A stretch of 64,000 bases of DNA, taken from assembly GCA_028554645.1 (NCBI GenBank), contig JAQOOI010000074.1, positions 186,001-250,000 of the forward strand, written 5' to 3'. Position 1 is the first letter of the stretch; each line of letters starts with the position of its first letter. This DNA comes from Omphalotus guepiniiformis. Lineage: Eukaryota > Basidiomycota > Agaricomycetes > Agaricales > Omphalotaceae. Positions 21,701 through 33,549 of the stretch are shown one piece after another. The translations under genes were made by a program, and so were the position numbers. The notes under the pieces are model-generated. The model did not search any database. It saw only the letters and a list, made by a program, of their open reading frames with translations, and was not told the origin of the DNA.

Positions 21701-22152
21701 TTCGGGTATTCTTGTCAACCTTTTTGCCTTTGGATCTGGGACTTGACGGTTTCTCGACAGCTGGAGGAAGGTATATTTTGCTATTGGCATTATTCATAGA
21801 TCGTCTTATTATGTCCGAGTACGTTGCGGATTTCTCTAAGACAAAGTTGAGATGCGTAAGGCGCGCGTCCATGTCCTAATTGACAATGAGTCGAGGAGCT
21901 GAACTTCGGTTCGAATGGCCGTACCTCATCGGCGAGATTGAATAGCTGGTAAATTATGAGGGTCGTGTCTTAAAAGATAGCGAGGATACAGAATTCAGCA
22001 CTCACATTGGCCTTCGTGGTATGCTGCTCATCCTCATCCTCCTCGTTCGATTTATAGTCGCCGTCTTCTGGTGGTGGACTAGATGCCGCCGTACTTGGAG
22101 GTACCTCAGTATCAAAGATAGAGGGCGGAGATGAGGATGACGCTGATGCCAT
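18795..22152 (-). CDS. IRC5: SNF2-family chromatin remodeller, Lsh/HELLS-Irc5 type
   Basis: ATP-dependent DNA translocase of the Lsh/DDM1/Irc5 group, acting in chromatin remodelling and recombination. The start at 22152 gives a Ser/Pro-rich acidic N-terminus. Downstream are [24 protein letters not shown], then ADEMGLGK (Walker A), [49 protein letters not shown] (DEGH box), [60 protein letters not shown] and [14 protein letters not shown]. All helicase motifs I-VI are therefore present. The intron inside Walker A must use a GC donor (CTAG|GCAAGT). A basic insertion between motifs Ia and II ([19 protein letters not shown]) could bind DNA as an AT-hook-like patch. The C-terminus ends [11 protein letters not shown]. 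No defect is seen. Confidence 0.9.
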
Positions 22153-22361
22153 TGCAGGACGAAAAAGAAGAGAAGGGGGTTTTACTTGAACAAGAGGAAA
22201 TGTTCAACGCGTTTGCATGATTCGCGCGGTGACCTGCCCTTAACTAATCACATGATGCATGGAGCGGGTGAGTCAAGCTATGACTCATGATTTGTGATAT
22301 GATTCTCAGCCAGTTTACAGAGACAGTGTATATCATTTCTTCTACGAATCTGAGGAAAAGG

Positions 22362-24689
22362 CTACCATGCATTTTTAATTAAATCTGCAGCTCGCTCAGC
22401 CAGGATATAAATTGGAGCTTGTGTATGCGCAGCAGGGATTGTAGGCTAGATATACTTCATTATTTCGTATCGACATGATTTACACTGAACGACTTACAAA
22501 AACAGACGCATCGACGATCCGAAGCCCCCGAGCTCCTTTGACGCGTAGGTCAGGATTCACAACCCCGTTACCCGCGCCTTCCCTTGACATTGCCGCTGTA
22601 CCAACAGGATGATTCTCCGTCGCGGTATTCGCTAAAATATACTGATCCAGTTCTTCGTCTGTCGTTATATTCGCTGGAGGGGCAAGAACATAGTCAGACC
22701 AACTTGGGGCGGATAAGAAATCCTGGGCTTTCTTGAAAGCTTCGCGGATCACGAAGCGGTCGTATGCTGAATTGAGCAGATTGAAATTGATCAGGGGAGG
22801 TTCAAGTGGGTTGCTTGAGTTGAGTGTAATCGAACCTCCTATAGGGAGTGTAAGCGTATTTAAGCAACTCTTAATCGCAACTCTTATTCGTGTGCTCACT
22901 TGAGACTGGAATGGCCACGGAGGTACTGAGCGTTATAAAGTTACCCGTGGCAGGTGGATCGCTAGACAGGCCACCGTTCTGTGAGCCAAAGATGCGGAAT
23001 ATGAGTCCAAATCAAGTTGAAGAGCTAGGTTTCCTCACCGAGATAATGAACTCGTAATGCGCCGTATTCAGTCCTGGCGAAGGGTCAGGAAACTGCTCGA
23101 AAATGGATGCATTATCCGGAATGCGAAGCCAGCCAATAAACGAAAGAGGAGGATCTACGAAAGGACCGGTCTTCGTCTCATTCCATTGCGTCAAAAACTC
23201 TGAAAACAAAGTTTGGTTGCGCGCAATCGTTTCCAGCGTTTGCGTGGAATTGACCAGCCATTGATTGCGGACGATGGGCTGCTCTATGAGATTCTGGCCA
23301 ACCGAGGGCAGACGAAGAATCGGCTCGATTCCTAATGACGATAAAGCTTGGGAATCGCCAATGCCAGAATGCATCAGAATATGAGGTGTCATAATGGACC
23401 CGGCGGAGAGAACGATTTCTTTGGCTGCAGAGATGTTGCGTCTCGACCCTGTATTCTCCATTAGTTGTTTTTAAATTTGAGTGCGTGAACCGGTATCATC
23501 GCTTACGTCCTCCGTCTTGAGTCAATTCCAAGGACTGAAACTGGAACTGCGTTCTGTCACTCTGAAGAACTCGAATAACCCGGGTATTGAGTAAGACATG
23601 AAGATTCTTTCTCTGCAGAAATTCAGGAGCAAGGTAAGAGGTGGCAGCACTGCTGCGCACACCACCTCCTATGGTAGCTTGAACCCAACCTAAAGTTTAT
23701 TAGCAGCGACCTTCGATACACATGGCTAAAATATGCTCACCAATGCCCAGTTGATTTCCTGAGTTCATGTCTAGGTTGAAAGGGAAGTCACCACCCAAGT
23801 CCGTTGTAGTCTGTATTACTCTATCGTCGATCCCATTCGAGAACCCTTGTAAGCTGACGGAAGTGATGCCACGGAAGGAATGCACTTTAGGATCAAATTG
23901 CCCCGTCGTGTTGTGATGATCAGCGGGTTGAGAGAAGCGCTCGTTCTGATTCCCCGCAGAGAATGAGCGACTGACAACATAATTGAAAGAAGATATGGAA
24001 CTACCTTTCGGATGTATGGTTGAAGATTATCCCAAGACCACCCTTCGTCACCGGTTATGTTCGCCCAGCGATTGTAATCCTCCGAAGATCCTCGAGTATA
24101 CACCATGTAGTCTGTGCAAAACATAAACGTAATATGCAGCTAAATATACGACCGACTCACTGATAGAAGTAGTGCCACCAAGGATGAACCCTCTTTCGAC
24201 GGGTACAGTCCGATTATTTAATGCACTTTGAGGCGTTGCTGTAAGATGACCCAGGAGTCAGTCCCCCTACAAGGTGCATTTTACTGGACATACAAGTAAA
24301 GTTCCAATCCCATTCACTACGTGGCAGGAAAGAAGTAAAGGCTGGCACTTCTGTATTCAATGCGCCCTCGTTCCTTCCCTATTGTCAGTACATCACCAAC
24401 CGAGATGAATAATGCTCAGCTCACGAGCCTCCGGCCTCGATTAAGAGGACCGAAAAATCGGGATTTTCTGAGAGACGGTTGGCGATGACACTTCCTCCTG
24501 CCCCGCCTGTAGCACGAATCACAGTATCAGATCGATTAACGACAATTTGCAAGACTCAATATTAATACCTCCAACGACGATAAAATCAAATGTTCCGTCA
24601 GGCAAGGCATCGACATCGTTAACGATCCTACCGGCCACGCAGATTTGAAGAAAATTCAGTATAAGAGGAAATGCCAAGAAGAGTTGCAT
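22362..24689 (-). CDS. GMC oxidoreductase, aryl-alcohol-oxidase-like, secreted
   Basis: FAD-dependent alcohol oxidase or dehydrogenase of the GMC family. In wood- and litter-decaying fungi such enzymes make hydrogen peroxide outside the cell. The start at 24689 gives the signal peptide MQLFLAFPLILNFLQICVAG, then GTFDFIVVGG, with the intron-joined continuation GAGGSVIANRLSE and LLIEAGGS (FAD Rossmann motif). The GMC signatures follow (RGFILGGTTS, then ISAAKEIVLSAGSIMTPHILMHSGIG). The active-site region is TENHPVGTAAMS with its conserved His. The last exon, reached through the intron after VDASVF, gives PTIPAAHTQAPIYILAERAADLIKNAW with the second catalytic His, stop at 22362-22364. This ending matches aryl-alcohol oxidases closely. 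Many short introns. Which alcohol it uses cannot be read from sequence. Confidence 0.9.
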
Positions 24690-25101
24690 GTCTTGAGGGT
24701 TTGGAAAACAGTAACGATTCAAGCTGCAGACAAGCAGACTTTTAATTAGAAACGGAAGGACGGATTCCCGGCCTTGACCAGCATGCGGAAGCAAATTGGT
24801 GGAATCTCAAGAAGTTGCGAAGGAATTGATGACTGCAAGTCACAGAAAGTTGGAGATAACTTCACCCTTCTCCGTGATCAGTCCAGCCTGGTTGCGTGCT
24901 AGAATGATTCAGAGACCTAGGAAGCATACTGGTCTGATAAAACTGGATCCTTGTCCGTGAAGTACGTCCAATGCAGATCAACGTGTTTGCATGAGTAAGA
25001 CGGGTGTGTTAGGCTATTTGAGGACGAAGAAGAAAGAAGCCCGTAGAAGAAATTGTATCCATTGCACCTGCAGGTGGTCATAGGGTCGTTCTAAGTGAGA
25101 A
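24690..25101. other. Intergenic region upstream of the GMC gene
   Basis: Promoter of the GMC oxidoreductase gene and 3' flank of the MDM31 gene. No coding sequence recognised. Confidence 0.4.
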
Positions 25102-28100
25102 CTATGTACAGCCGTATATCATGTCGCGTACTTCGCGAAGCTGGAGCTGACGTACGCGTACTGCATGTGCGCGCGCCACGTGAAAGTCACTTGCATATCC
25201 TCTGTGAACGGCCCGGGTTCCTAGCAAGCCTAGCAAGCACCCCCACCCCCTTAAAGCTCCAGAATAAGAATATCTTCCCTCTCTCTCGATTTAAGATAGG
25301 CCTCTTTGACGCGAAGCGACACAGGATCCACCAAATTTCGCAACGCGGACAACACCGCGCTGGCTGTCATTTGCAAACTCCAAACGCTGACCGTCTTGAT
25401 GCGACGATTCATGTTGGCTTGTGTGACATGAAATGCAAGCGCTTCATAGATCTACAGAAACATCGTGAGCTTTCTTATACACAAGTAGGTATAACAAAAT
25501 CACGAAACCTTTAGTGCGATCTCATCGAGAAGGCCGGCTTCCCACATCTAGTCAAAAGATTAGATTAAGCAAGGGGAAGTATAGTCTCCGATACGTACCG
25601 TCCAAGAGCCATCAAACTCACTGAGATTCTTTACTACTCTACAGTGGATGGGAACCAAGGTCCGATTTGCACTGCAACAACATCAACAAAGCACCATTAG
25701 AGCAGATGTACAGCAACGTACTTCATGAAAGCAACAATGGGACGAATCAGCGCGTTATTCACATACGACAAATCATTCGTGAATAAAGGCACGGCAGCCT
25801 TCACGTCTCTAAACCTCAAATCGATATCGATAACGACCTTGAGCTGATCATTGTCCTCGGCATCTACATCCTGCGTCTCGGGTGCACTCAATGCAGGCTT
25901 AGCGAGCTGGCGCTGGCCTGGAATTCGCGGATGTGCTGGATCTGAAGAGTTGGAAAGGGTAGTAGAGATGGCGTCAGCGATCTCGCCTAGGATGGCATTC
26001 AGAGCAAGAGCATCATCAGGGTCTCTGGGAAATTTGATGTCAAGGACCGCATCGAGCTTTCCGGAGGTTATCCAAGAAACAGGACCTTCCATCGTGGTAG
26101 AATGTTGAAGATGGTCAATGTTCACACCATCAATCCGAATACGTGACTGCGTAGACTGAACCGTTAACCATGTTTACCAACAAATCAAAGTGTCCGAAGC
26201 TTACCATCCTTGCCCATTCACCATCCTGCAAATCCATCTCAGTCGTCCGCCCGATACTTTGTGGCTTATGCAAGCTGAACAAGCAATTGTCAAACTGACC
26301 CACAATGTTCTCCGCCGACAGGAAATCGTAAAACAGCCACCGTTTCCTGAAGCAACGAATGTCCGCACGGAAGATCGACGCAGTATAAGGTCGAAAACCT
26401 CCCGGCTGGTGTACGGTGATAAGGACGTCTTCAAGCTGCAGCGAATCGAGCTCAAAGTCACCAGGATATGACTCATGCCGGAATGAAGCAGGGTCTAAAG
26501 GATGCTCTGGATCATAGTGGACTGAACGGCGATCTAGAAGAATACATGAGAATACGTACCACGGGTTGAAGATATACCTCATACCTAGGACACCTCGAAC
26601 ACCTTTCACTACCGCATCCTCCACTAAACCCTTTCCATCAAGCCATCGCCACAAAGAAAGAGTCACGTCAACAGAATCAATGTTCAGGTCAAACATTGAA
26701 TAATTGGTATCCTCTTCTGTAACAGGCTCCGGGTCCTCGTCTTCGTCCCCACCAACGTAATGATAGGCAGGATGATTACTGACATCGTACCCAGCGACAG
26801 CCAGGTGTGCGTCAATTGTCTTACGACGAGCAGGAGCAGTCGTTGGCCGACGAGAAACGTACACGTTCTTGAATGAGATACGGGAGTCCTTCCATTTGGG
26901 TACAATGGCAGATTCGAATATAATAGTGATACCGGTTTCAGAGGTAAGATAATCGCTGATACCTCGCGCAACGAAACCTGCGAAGACATCAATAGTACAT
27001 GAACCATTAAACCAGCTACCAAAGAAACAATGTAACTCACGTTGTAGACGAAGACTGTTAGCAATTGCGAAGATTACAGAAAAGAATGTTGTTCTAAAAT
27101 TGAAAGGGATTAAAACCAAGCATAGAAAGAAAGCCAATGATACACACGTTCCAATGAGAATCCAAATAGTCTGGCTCATCAAAATCCATGTCATGATACC
27201 AGATATATCATCAGCATTGAATTTCCTGAAGGATTTGATGGTAAACCATTTGAATCGAATACGCAATCTTTGCCAGAAGCCATCTGCGACTCTCAGGAAG
27301 TCGTCACGAGTAGGTCGATGAAGATGAGGGGCAGATAAAGCTAGCCGTCTGAAGAACCGAGAGTAATTCTCGAAGTTGTAAGGCAGCGACTGACGTTTAT
27401 CATCTGGTGGTTGGACGGCGGGAGTATGAGGAGGGAGATTCGACTCAGAAGTTGCCACCTCAGAAGGTGTCTCGTTAAGCAATCTTGACTGTTCATTGGA
27501 TGAGGTTTGAGATACAGAATCTTCGGAAGAATGAATGGGTGTCTCTGATTTGACTTCAGAGTTTGAGATGGTAGTGGTAGTAAAGAAGGCGCCTGCAGCC
27601 TCTGGGATCGGACGAGGAGCAGGAGAGTCGTGAGAGGGCGTGATATGAGAAACGGAGCCATGTTGATCGTCTAGCTTGTTAGTTGACGAATTCTCTGCTG
27701 CAGGGATGGCACCTGACGAGTCCGGCATCTTCTCAGCCTGAACGCGATTGTCATTGGATCGTAAGGGGTCGCTAGAGCGTCGCTTCTTGCCATTTTGCTT
27801 CACTAGTAATTTTTCTTTCGTTAAATTCTCATCGGATCCTGCTCCAGCCCGTTGACCACTGAGCAAGGCCGTGGTATGAAAATTTCGGACATTGTAACGA
27901 GGATTTGCTCGTAGAATCTCTGTAAAAACGTGTCAAAGTAGCAGCCGAAGATTTAGAAGACGGGTATTTACCTCTAACCGGAGGTACTAACGGGAAAGGT
28001 GCTTGCTGCACCTTGAAAAAATTTCGGATTGTCCTGTAACGGTCGAGCACGGCATAATTTTGGCTAGGGATAGACACGCCAGATGTGATTATGCCCCTCC

Positions 28101-28119
28101 TGAGCAATCCCAAGGACAT
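25102..28119 (-). CDS. MDM31: Mitochondrial inner-membrane protein Mdm31/Mdm32 family
   Basis: This family is needed for mitochondrial morphology, nucleoid stability and lipid balance. The start MSLGLLRRGIITSG plus, after a GTAAAT-donor intron, NFHTTALLSGQRAG looks like a mitochondrial presequence. After a Ser/Pro-rich spacer come the conserved PHLHRPTRDDFLRVADGFW and FTIKSFRKFNADDISGIMTW. A membrane segment spliced across two introns (QTIWILIGT + TTFFSVIFAIANSLRLQ) follows. Then come FVARGISDYLTSETGITIIF, SFKNVYVSR, YSMFDLNIDSVDVTLSLWRWLDGKGLV, LDRRSVHYDP and the C-terminal domain. The exons after LLDEIALK give IYEALAFHVTQANMNRRIK and run open to a TAG at 25102-25104. The last about 45 residues are Gly/Arg-rich and unlike the family, so the true 3' end may be earlier through an unrecognised intron. 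Confidence 0.88.
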
Positions 28120-28996
28120 TATCTGTGTTTCTTAGAGAGAGTTGACGACGACCTCCCAGTTCCAGGGCTCCGTTAAAAACCTGGTCAAAGATGTCATCGA
28201 AGTATGCAACAAACGCGTCACAAACCTTAGTCACACGACTTTCTGGCATTTGTTCCTCTGACGACGAGTTATGTGCCGCACAGATGAATTTCAAGCGTTA
28301 TTCATTTACATCGTCTTCATGGTTCATGAGGGTTTATGGTAGAAAGAGACCTCACAGAATGGTGCACTGAAGTGGAGGGAACGATGATTATATCATTGCT
28401 TCCCGAATCCCCTCGAATCTCCGACTTACTGTAAGTAGTGGCAATCATCTTCTCATAACTTTAAGGACAGTCTTGAGCATAAGCATCTAGTTACAATCAT
28501 TTCAAAATGCATGTTCCTATTACTACAAACTTCATAACGATGGGTCGATGGCCTGTTTTACATCACTTTTACATTGACATTTGAATTTGCTTCTCCCTCC
28601 CAACTTCGTCTTATTCATCCTGGTCCACCACCCACTACACCATAATCCGCCCAGAGCACAAGCTTGAAGCGATAGTAATAAAGATAACATGCGCGCGAAG
28701 AACGAAAGTTGTCGAAGTGAATAAGTTAACGCGATAGACGTCCGCGCTCATAGAAAGCGTGTAGACAAATCCCTAGAATAGGAAGCTCCATCCCAAATAG
28801 ATGTCCTGGAAATATCATACGCATGGCATGGATCGATGCAAGACTGCAAGATAGAGGGTCAAGAGTTGGTGTAGACTCCGTGAGGGACAACAATCCTGGT
28901 GAAGACTGAAGTAAGCTTTACGAAGCCATTAACAAAGTGATTGCTCTGGTACTTACAGCTCGATGTCCGGGAATCCTCTGTGTAATCTGTGTAACT
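28120..28996. other. Intergenic region between MDM31 and the pheromone gene
   Basis: I see no convincing gene. A minus-strand frame at 28064-28294 overlaps the MDM31 start and has no supporting motif. I looked here for another short ORF ending in a CaaX box and found none, though the scan was by eye. It probably holds the MDM31 promoter and the pheromone gene 3' UTR. Confidence 0.4.
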
Positions 28997-29122
28997 CTAG
29001 GCGATGACGCAGACGCTGCTGCTCGCGCTACCAGAGCTTTCCTCGTCAACTGGACTCGGTGCAGATGATGTGGTGTTGTCATTGCTGACAGCGGTTGACA
29101 CAAAGGTGAAGAAGAAGTCCAT
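28997..29122 (-). CDS. Farnesylated mating-pheromone precursor (CVIA CaaX box), 41 residues
   Basis: A 41-codon frame reads MDFFFTF at the start and ends SSSVCVIA with a TAG stop (28997-28999). Basidiomycete pheromone precursors are short, commonly begin MD followed by F/T-rich residues, have a Ser/Thr/Asn/Pro-rich leader and end in a CaaX box, very often CVIA or CVVA. They mature by farnesylation and carboxymethylation of the Cys and by cleavage after a pair of charged residues about 9-14 residues before it. All parts are present: Cys38 in the CVIA box and the charged group D26-E27-E28 ten residues upstream. The mature peptide would be about residues 29-38. A TATAAAA box lies about 90 bases upstream. 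The partner would be a Ste3-type receptor, none of which I could find nearby. The gene is too short for usual ORF cut-offs. Confidence 0.87.
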   Translation of the reverse strand: MDFFFTFVSTAVSNDNTTSSAPSPVDEESSGSASSSVCVIA

Positions 29123-32100
29123 TTCAAGATTCAAGAGTAGTCACTGAGAGACACGAAGCTGAAGACTTGGAATTGAAGTGTACCCAAACTTGCCTGGACA
29201 GAGGTTCCTTTTATAACACCTTCAAGCCCGCAAGGCACCTAACCAAATAATTAATTCCAGAAAAGCGTGTCAAAGACCCGGATAATTCGCACCTTGCGTT
29301 CAATAACTTTCTATCGCACTCTATTGTCATTTGAGCACGAAGGAAGACGTGCATGTACATGCTTACGCGGAGGAACTTCAAGTCTAACAATAAGACCAGC
29401 CCTCGGTATCCCACGGCCCCGGAGCTATTTTGCTACTTCGGATTTAGCACCCGTCCGTCAACAATAAGACGCAGCAAACTGAGATAGTGGCCCTGACAGT
29501 TGGATGCAAATAACAAAAAGCGAAATCCAGTTTTTCATATCTCGAATCTTGAAGGAAGATCACCGGACTTTACGTCCAGCTCGTGGGCGAAGCCTTGCTG
29601 ACCCATGGGCATCCAGTGGTGTAATTTGCTGTGTATTATCCGGAATGTGTCCCGGAAGGTTGAAAGGAACTCGAAGACATAATTTTGTACCTCCAGCCGG
29701 AAATGAAGTACTCTTGCAGTCTCTTTGCTATCTTTCCTGGTATTCACGAGATCATCCCGAGCGATGGAAACAGACTGGCAAGATTCCTTACTCGGCTCTT
29801 GGACATTGGGGGGCGTTATTGTCATCGTCACGATAACTTTCAATCGGTCCAGGAACGGGTTTAGCTCTAGGCATTCATTTGATAAGTTATCAGAATCTAT
29901 CCGAACACAGTGGTCAGATGTATGCGCATACATACCTGCGTCAGTTCAACGTTTAGTCCCCAATGTAAAAACAGTCACGGTCCGATCCCATGCCCACAAA
30001 CTTTTGAATACGACATCCTGCGAACGCCTTTGAAGTGCGAACAATAAGGACGACATTGTAAGGCACGCAAAGCCCACACGTTTTGTGAAAATTGGATCCT
30101 TGCGCATGTAAAGCGATGAGACCAGATATTGGGTCATACGTTCCACACAGGTAAAGTGACTGCAGCTTGACATCGTCTATAAGATGTGGAAATCCCAGCG
30201 CACTAGTACTTGTCATCGAAGTCCCGAACTCATTCCCGAAACAGCGAGATGTCATCGCAGCCAACGTTCAGCCGCAGCGCGAGGGACGTAACGTCGAGTG
30301 TCCAGCAGATAGTATAATATGCTTCCCAGGTATCGGAGAATTCAGAATCTAGAACAGAAAATGCCGATGAAATATGTACTGGCAACTTTGGACCAGGCCA
30401 ATTGTATTTTTGGTGGCGTGTGGCTGCCGCTGGAGGTGAAAAGACAAAAAGATGATTTGGCAGTATTTACATCCATGACCTCATTGAATTGAGTGGAGAC
30501 TCAATTACTCGAAGTACTCAAGTGCTTATTCGAATCATATTTACGCATGCCATTGGTCTTGTAAACGAAGCAACTTTTGCTCGACAAACCCCTAAGCTTG
30601 TAGCTTCAAGAGGGTGGTACACGAGGAACGAACACAACAGAGATAACGATCAAGATTCAAGAAGACGAAATTGGCATCCACCAATGCAGCAATAGGTATC
30701 CGAGCTAACTGTAAGTCCTGCTTTGCTTCAGGATAGTCACGGTCAAGAGAACATTGCCATCGATTGCGATACCCTGATGAAGATTCAGTGACTCTGACAG
30801 TAACCATATGGTTGATAGCTTCCGATCCAGCACGTAACAACCCACGCACAGTTTCCAACCTCAGTGATATAAGTCACACCATCGAAGTTGTGCTTCCCAA
30901 CTGCCGCCGAAACCGGGGCATTGCTATGCTTTCAAAATTGAAAATTAGATGTGAAGCTCACCTCCAGGAGTAACGTCACATAGCATTCGGTGCGATTGTA
31001 TGATGCTCAGCGAGATCTTCCTTAGAAACACTACCGGTAATCTGCCATTTTACGAAAGCAATGCGAAGAATTGAGGCGACACCTACGCTAGGAATAGAGT
31101 GTTCCGTCCCTGCTTGAGGAAATTCACCTTCAATCACGCATCATTGTCAGTACTTCAACGATGCCACTCACTGCATGCAAGAACTCACCGAAAATGATTA
31201 CCTCCAAACAAGTATTCCTGAGATGCCGATGACAGTTGCCATAATCCCTCACGGATGACTTCCTGAGATTACGGATGCAATCGCAGTACGTGGATGTTTG
31301 TCGAAGCCTACAACGTACTACAATATCGTTCACCCATCCTCGTCCATCCCTGAGGTTAGCCCATTGTGGGTCACCGAAGACAGTACTGAGAGCTATCGGA
31401 GTCGTGATACTGCCATTTCAGCAGCCCCAGACGCGGCATGACATGAGACAGTAAGCAGTGACTGACTAACCAATAGCTTGAGCGGAATTGTATACCCCGT
31501 TTTCGGCGTCGAGCACCTCAGGGCTGCTCAATCCCGAGATGGTGACCTAGTAGGACGGCGGTCGTGTGCGAGTAAGCAACGTGTTGGTGTCTTTCACATA
31601 TGCTCTCCCAGCCCAGCAGACCGTTCTGACGAGGGTCGACACACGGCACTCTGCTAGACCCTTCTCCCGCTCTTGAAGTGAATCGAACTTGTCGGGAATG
31701 GAGATGGTGAGATAAACGAAGAGAGTTGTCAAGGAACACATTGAATATAACGAGCTATCCGCAGTGAAAGAGTGTTTAACCTGTTGAACCACGACGAAAG
31801 ATCGGGTTTGTAGCTGCACAATATGAGAGACGCAACGCCGGGCCAAGCTGGCTGTATTCCTTTTTCACGCAATCAGCGCATAGAAGTGTGTGCCACGACG
31901 GTACAGAGGCGTGCGGAGCAAGTCAGCTACGGATGATAGTACATCTACCTGCAAAGGCGGATACAAAACCCTCACTGACACCACTCCGTGCAGTGTGAAG
32001 GACCTATAATTGAACCGAATATAGCACAACTGACCATGGCTCGAGCATAACGGGTACTCTGCATCTGTCGAGAACGAGCCAATGGGAATATGCACTGCAG

Positions 32101-32235
32101 CATTTCAAATGACCTTCTTCAAGCTTGAAAAATATTAAGATTGAGAACTAGTAACTATGACACAAAATCCACTTTAAAGGACAAGATAAGAAAAGATACT
32201 TATGAATGTACATCGATACATAACATATATATGAA
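29123..32235. other. 3.1-kb gene-poor stretch with possible decayed coding fragments
   Basis: Apart from the pheromone promoter I cannot identify an intact gene. Several moderate open frames occur on the minus strand (about 29535-29933, 29953-30264, 30592-30858, 31130-31333, 31547-31846, 31865-32095) and some on the plus strand. Parts of the minus-strand translation, such as ALSTVFGDPQWANLR with a CLEVIIF segment, and LGFPHLIDDVKLQSLYLCG, faintly resemble leucine-rich F-box proteins of mushrooms, but the frames are interrupted. No frame has the repeated hydrophobic helices of a Ste3 receptor. One or two decayed genes, or lineage-specific genes with many introns, are possible. Confidence 0.3.
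29209..29215 (-). promoter_or_regulatory. TATA box of the pheromone precursor gene
   Basis: On the minus strand the sequence reads TTATAAAAGG, about 87-93 bases before the pheromone ATG, a usual distance for a fungal TATA element with a short 5' UTR. I did not find a convincing pheromone-response element (ACAAAGGG type) next to it by eye. Confidence 0.6.
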
Positions 32236-33549
32236 TCACCGTTCCTGAAGATCGTTCAGCAGACGAAGGATGCTAAGGACTGTAAAAAGACAATTAGCAC
32301 ATGCACCTAAAATGGAAAGAATAATACGCACATAAGTTGACGAAACTGATATAAAGTTAATTGATCATCAGTGGTGTACGGAAATTGATACCAGAGGCAG
32401 CGACGAAATCAAGGTATAGACTGATGGCTCCTAAGATGAACTCGTCTGGGGAGAGCTTAGCATTGATCATGTAAGTGTCGTAAACAATATAACCGCTGAA
32501 GAGGAGGCATCCTCCGACAGCATATATGAGGTCCATAGTTCGACTGAAGGGAAGGAATGCTTGTACGATCCCAGTCATCACTAAAGATACATTCAGGATC
32601 AGCATGTCAAGGAATGGGAAGTGAAAACCCACCTAAAGCGATCAATGCACCAAACAGCCAGGGACCCAATCCCTCGAAGTCATACTAGAAGCTGATTAGA
32701 CGGCAATATCAATGAACTGTGAGCGTCCACTACCTTAGACTGAAGAGTGAACAGAGTTAACCCAAGGAACACGCCGAGCGTAATGACCCTACAATTCTCT
32801 CAGAAACACGGTCAACCTTTGGGGGAAAGATACACCTACAAAGCTTGAAGAACGATATTTGTGTCAAAGAAGGCGACGGTCACTCCTAGCGTGAAGGCTT
32901 CCATAACCGTAAATGTCGAAAGCAATACGAAGTTCAAAGGGTGACTATGCCGCTTCCAGTAGAGCAATCCCAGATTGATGAGGGTACCAAACAATGGGAC
33001 ATAGAAGGACCAAGTGCTATGTATGACTTAGCACATTGTGCTTTTCCAAGAGAGGAGATACGTACTGAGTTACGACCCAAAAGATGGCGTCTTGTGATCG
33101 GGATATCCCGCCTGCGACAATGCAAGTGGAAAGCTGTAATAGCGTCAGATTGATTTGATTTGAGCGACTTCAGCAATGCGAAAAGACGTACTATCTGACA
33201 GACTATCAATGAACTCCTCAGATCAGTGTGTTCTAGTCGTGGCATGCCTCAAGACTCACATAGAATAGTATACACTTTCCGAATAAACGCACTCCTTATC
33301 TCAGGTGAACTCTCTGAGACCGAGACACCATACTTGAAGTTTAGCAACGTAAGGGCAAAATTTTCTGACAAGACATTGAATACACACCTTGAAGTCGTCT
33401 GGAACGTCCCCGGCTTCAGGCTGATCGTAAAATCCACCTGCGCGACTAGAGCTGCCTAGCAGCGGGTCCCGTGCGTCATCTCGAGAGTTGTTCTTTGGCG
33501 TAGATTGCGCAGAGCCGTAGGATGGAGGAGGTATGGGATACTGGCTCAT
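32236..33549 (-). CDS. BXI1: Bax-inhibitor-1 / TMBIM family membrane protein
   Basis: A multi-pass ER/vacuolar membrane protein of the BI-1 family, linked to calcium handling and stress-induced death. The start MSQYPIPPPSYGS gives a Pro/Ser-rich cytosolic tail with DPLLGSSSRAGGF, then VSVSESSPEIRSAFIRKVYTIL, the usual entry to the first helix. Later exons give FHFPFLDMLILNVSLVMTGIV, FSRTMDLIYAVGGCLLFSGYIVYDTYMI and DEFILGAISLYLD. The family continues here with a final helix. Downstream bases encode exactly FVNLFLSILRLLNDLQER with the stop at 32236-32238. To join LYLD to FVNL, however, a 63-base segment must be removed that has no GT-AG, GC-AG or AT-AC ends and is bounded by the direct repeat TTTCGTC. 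Otherwise the frame ends at 32357 without the last helix. Confidence 0.88.

Noticed and set aside
28064..28294. Minus-strand frame upstream of MDM31
   Set aside because: Overlaps the MDM31 start in another frame and has no motif. I found no splice that joins it to MDM31 in frame.
28918..29127. 69-residue minus-strand frame over the pheromone gene
   Set aside because: It is another frame of the same bases. It lacks the CaaX end and pheromone features, while the shorter overlapping frame has all of them.
29123..32235. Possible Ste3-type pheromone receptor
   Set aside because: No frame on either strand shows repeated hydrophobic helices or receptor motifs. I do not call a receptor in this window.
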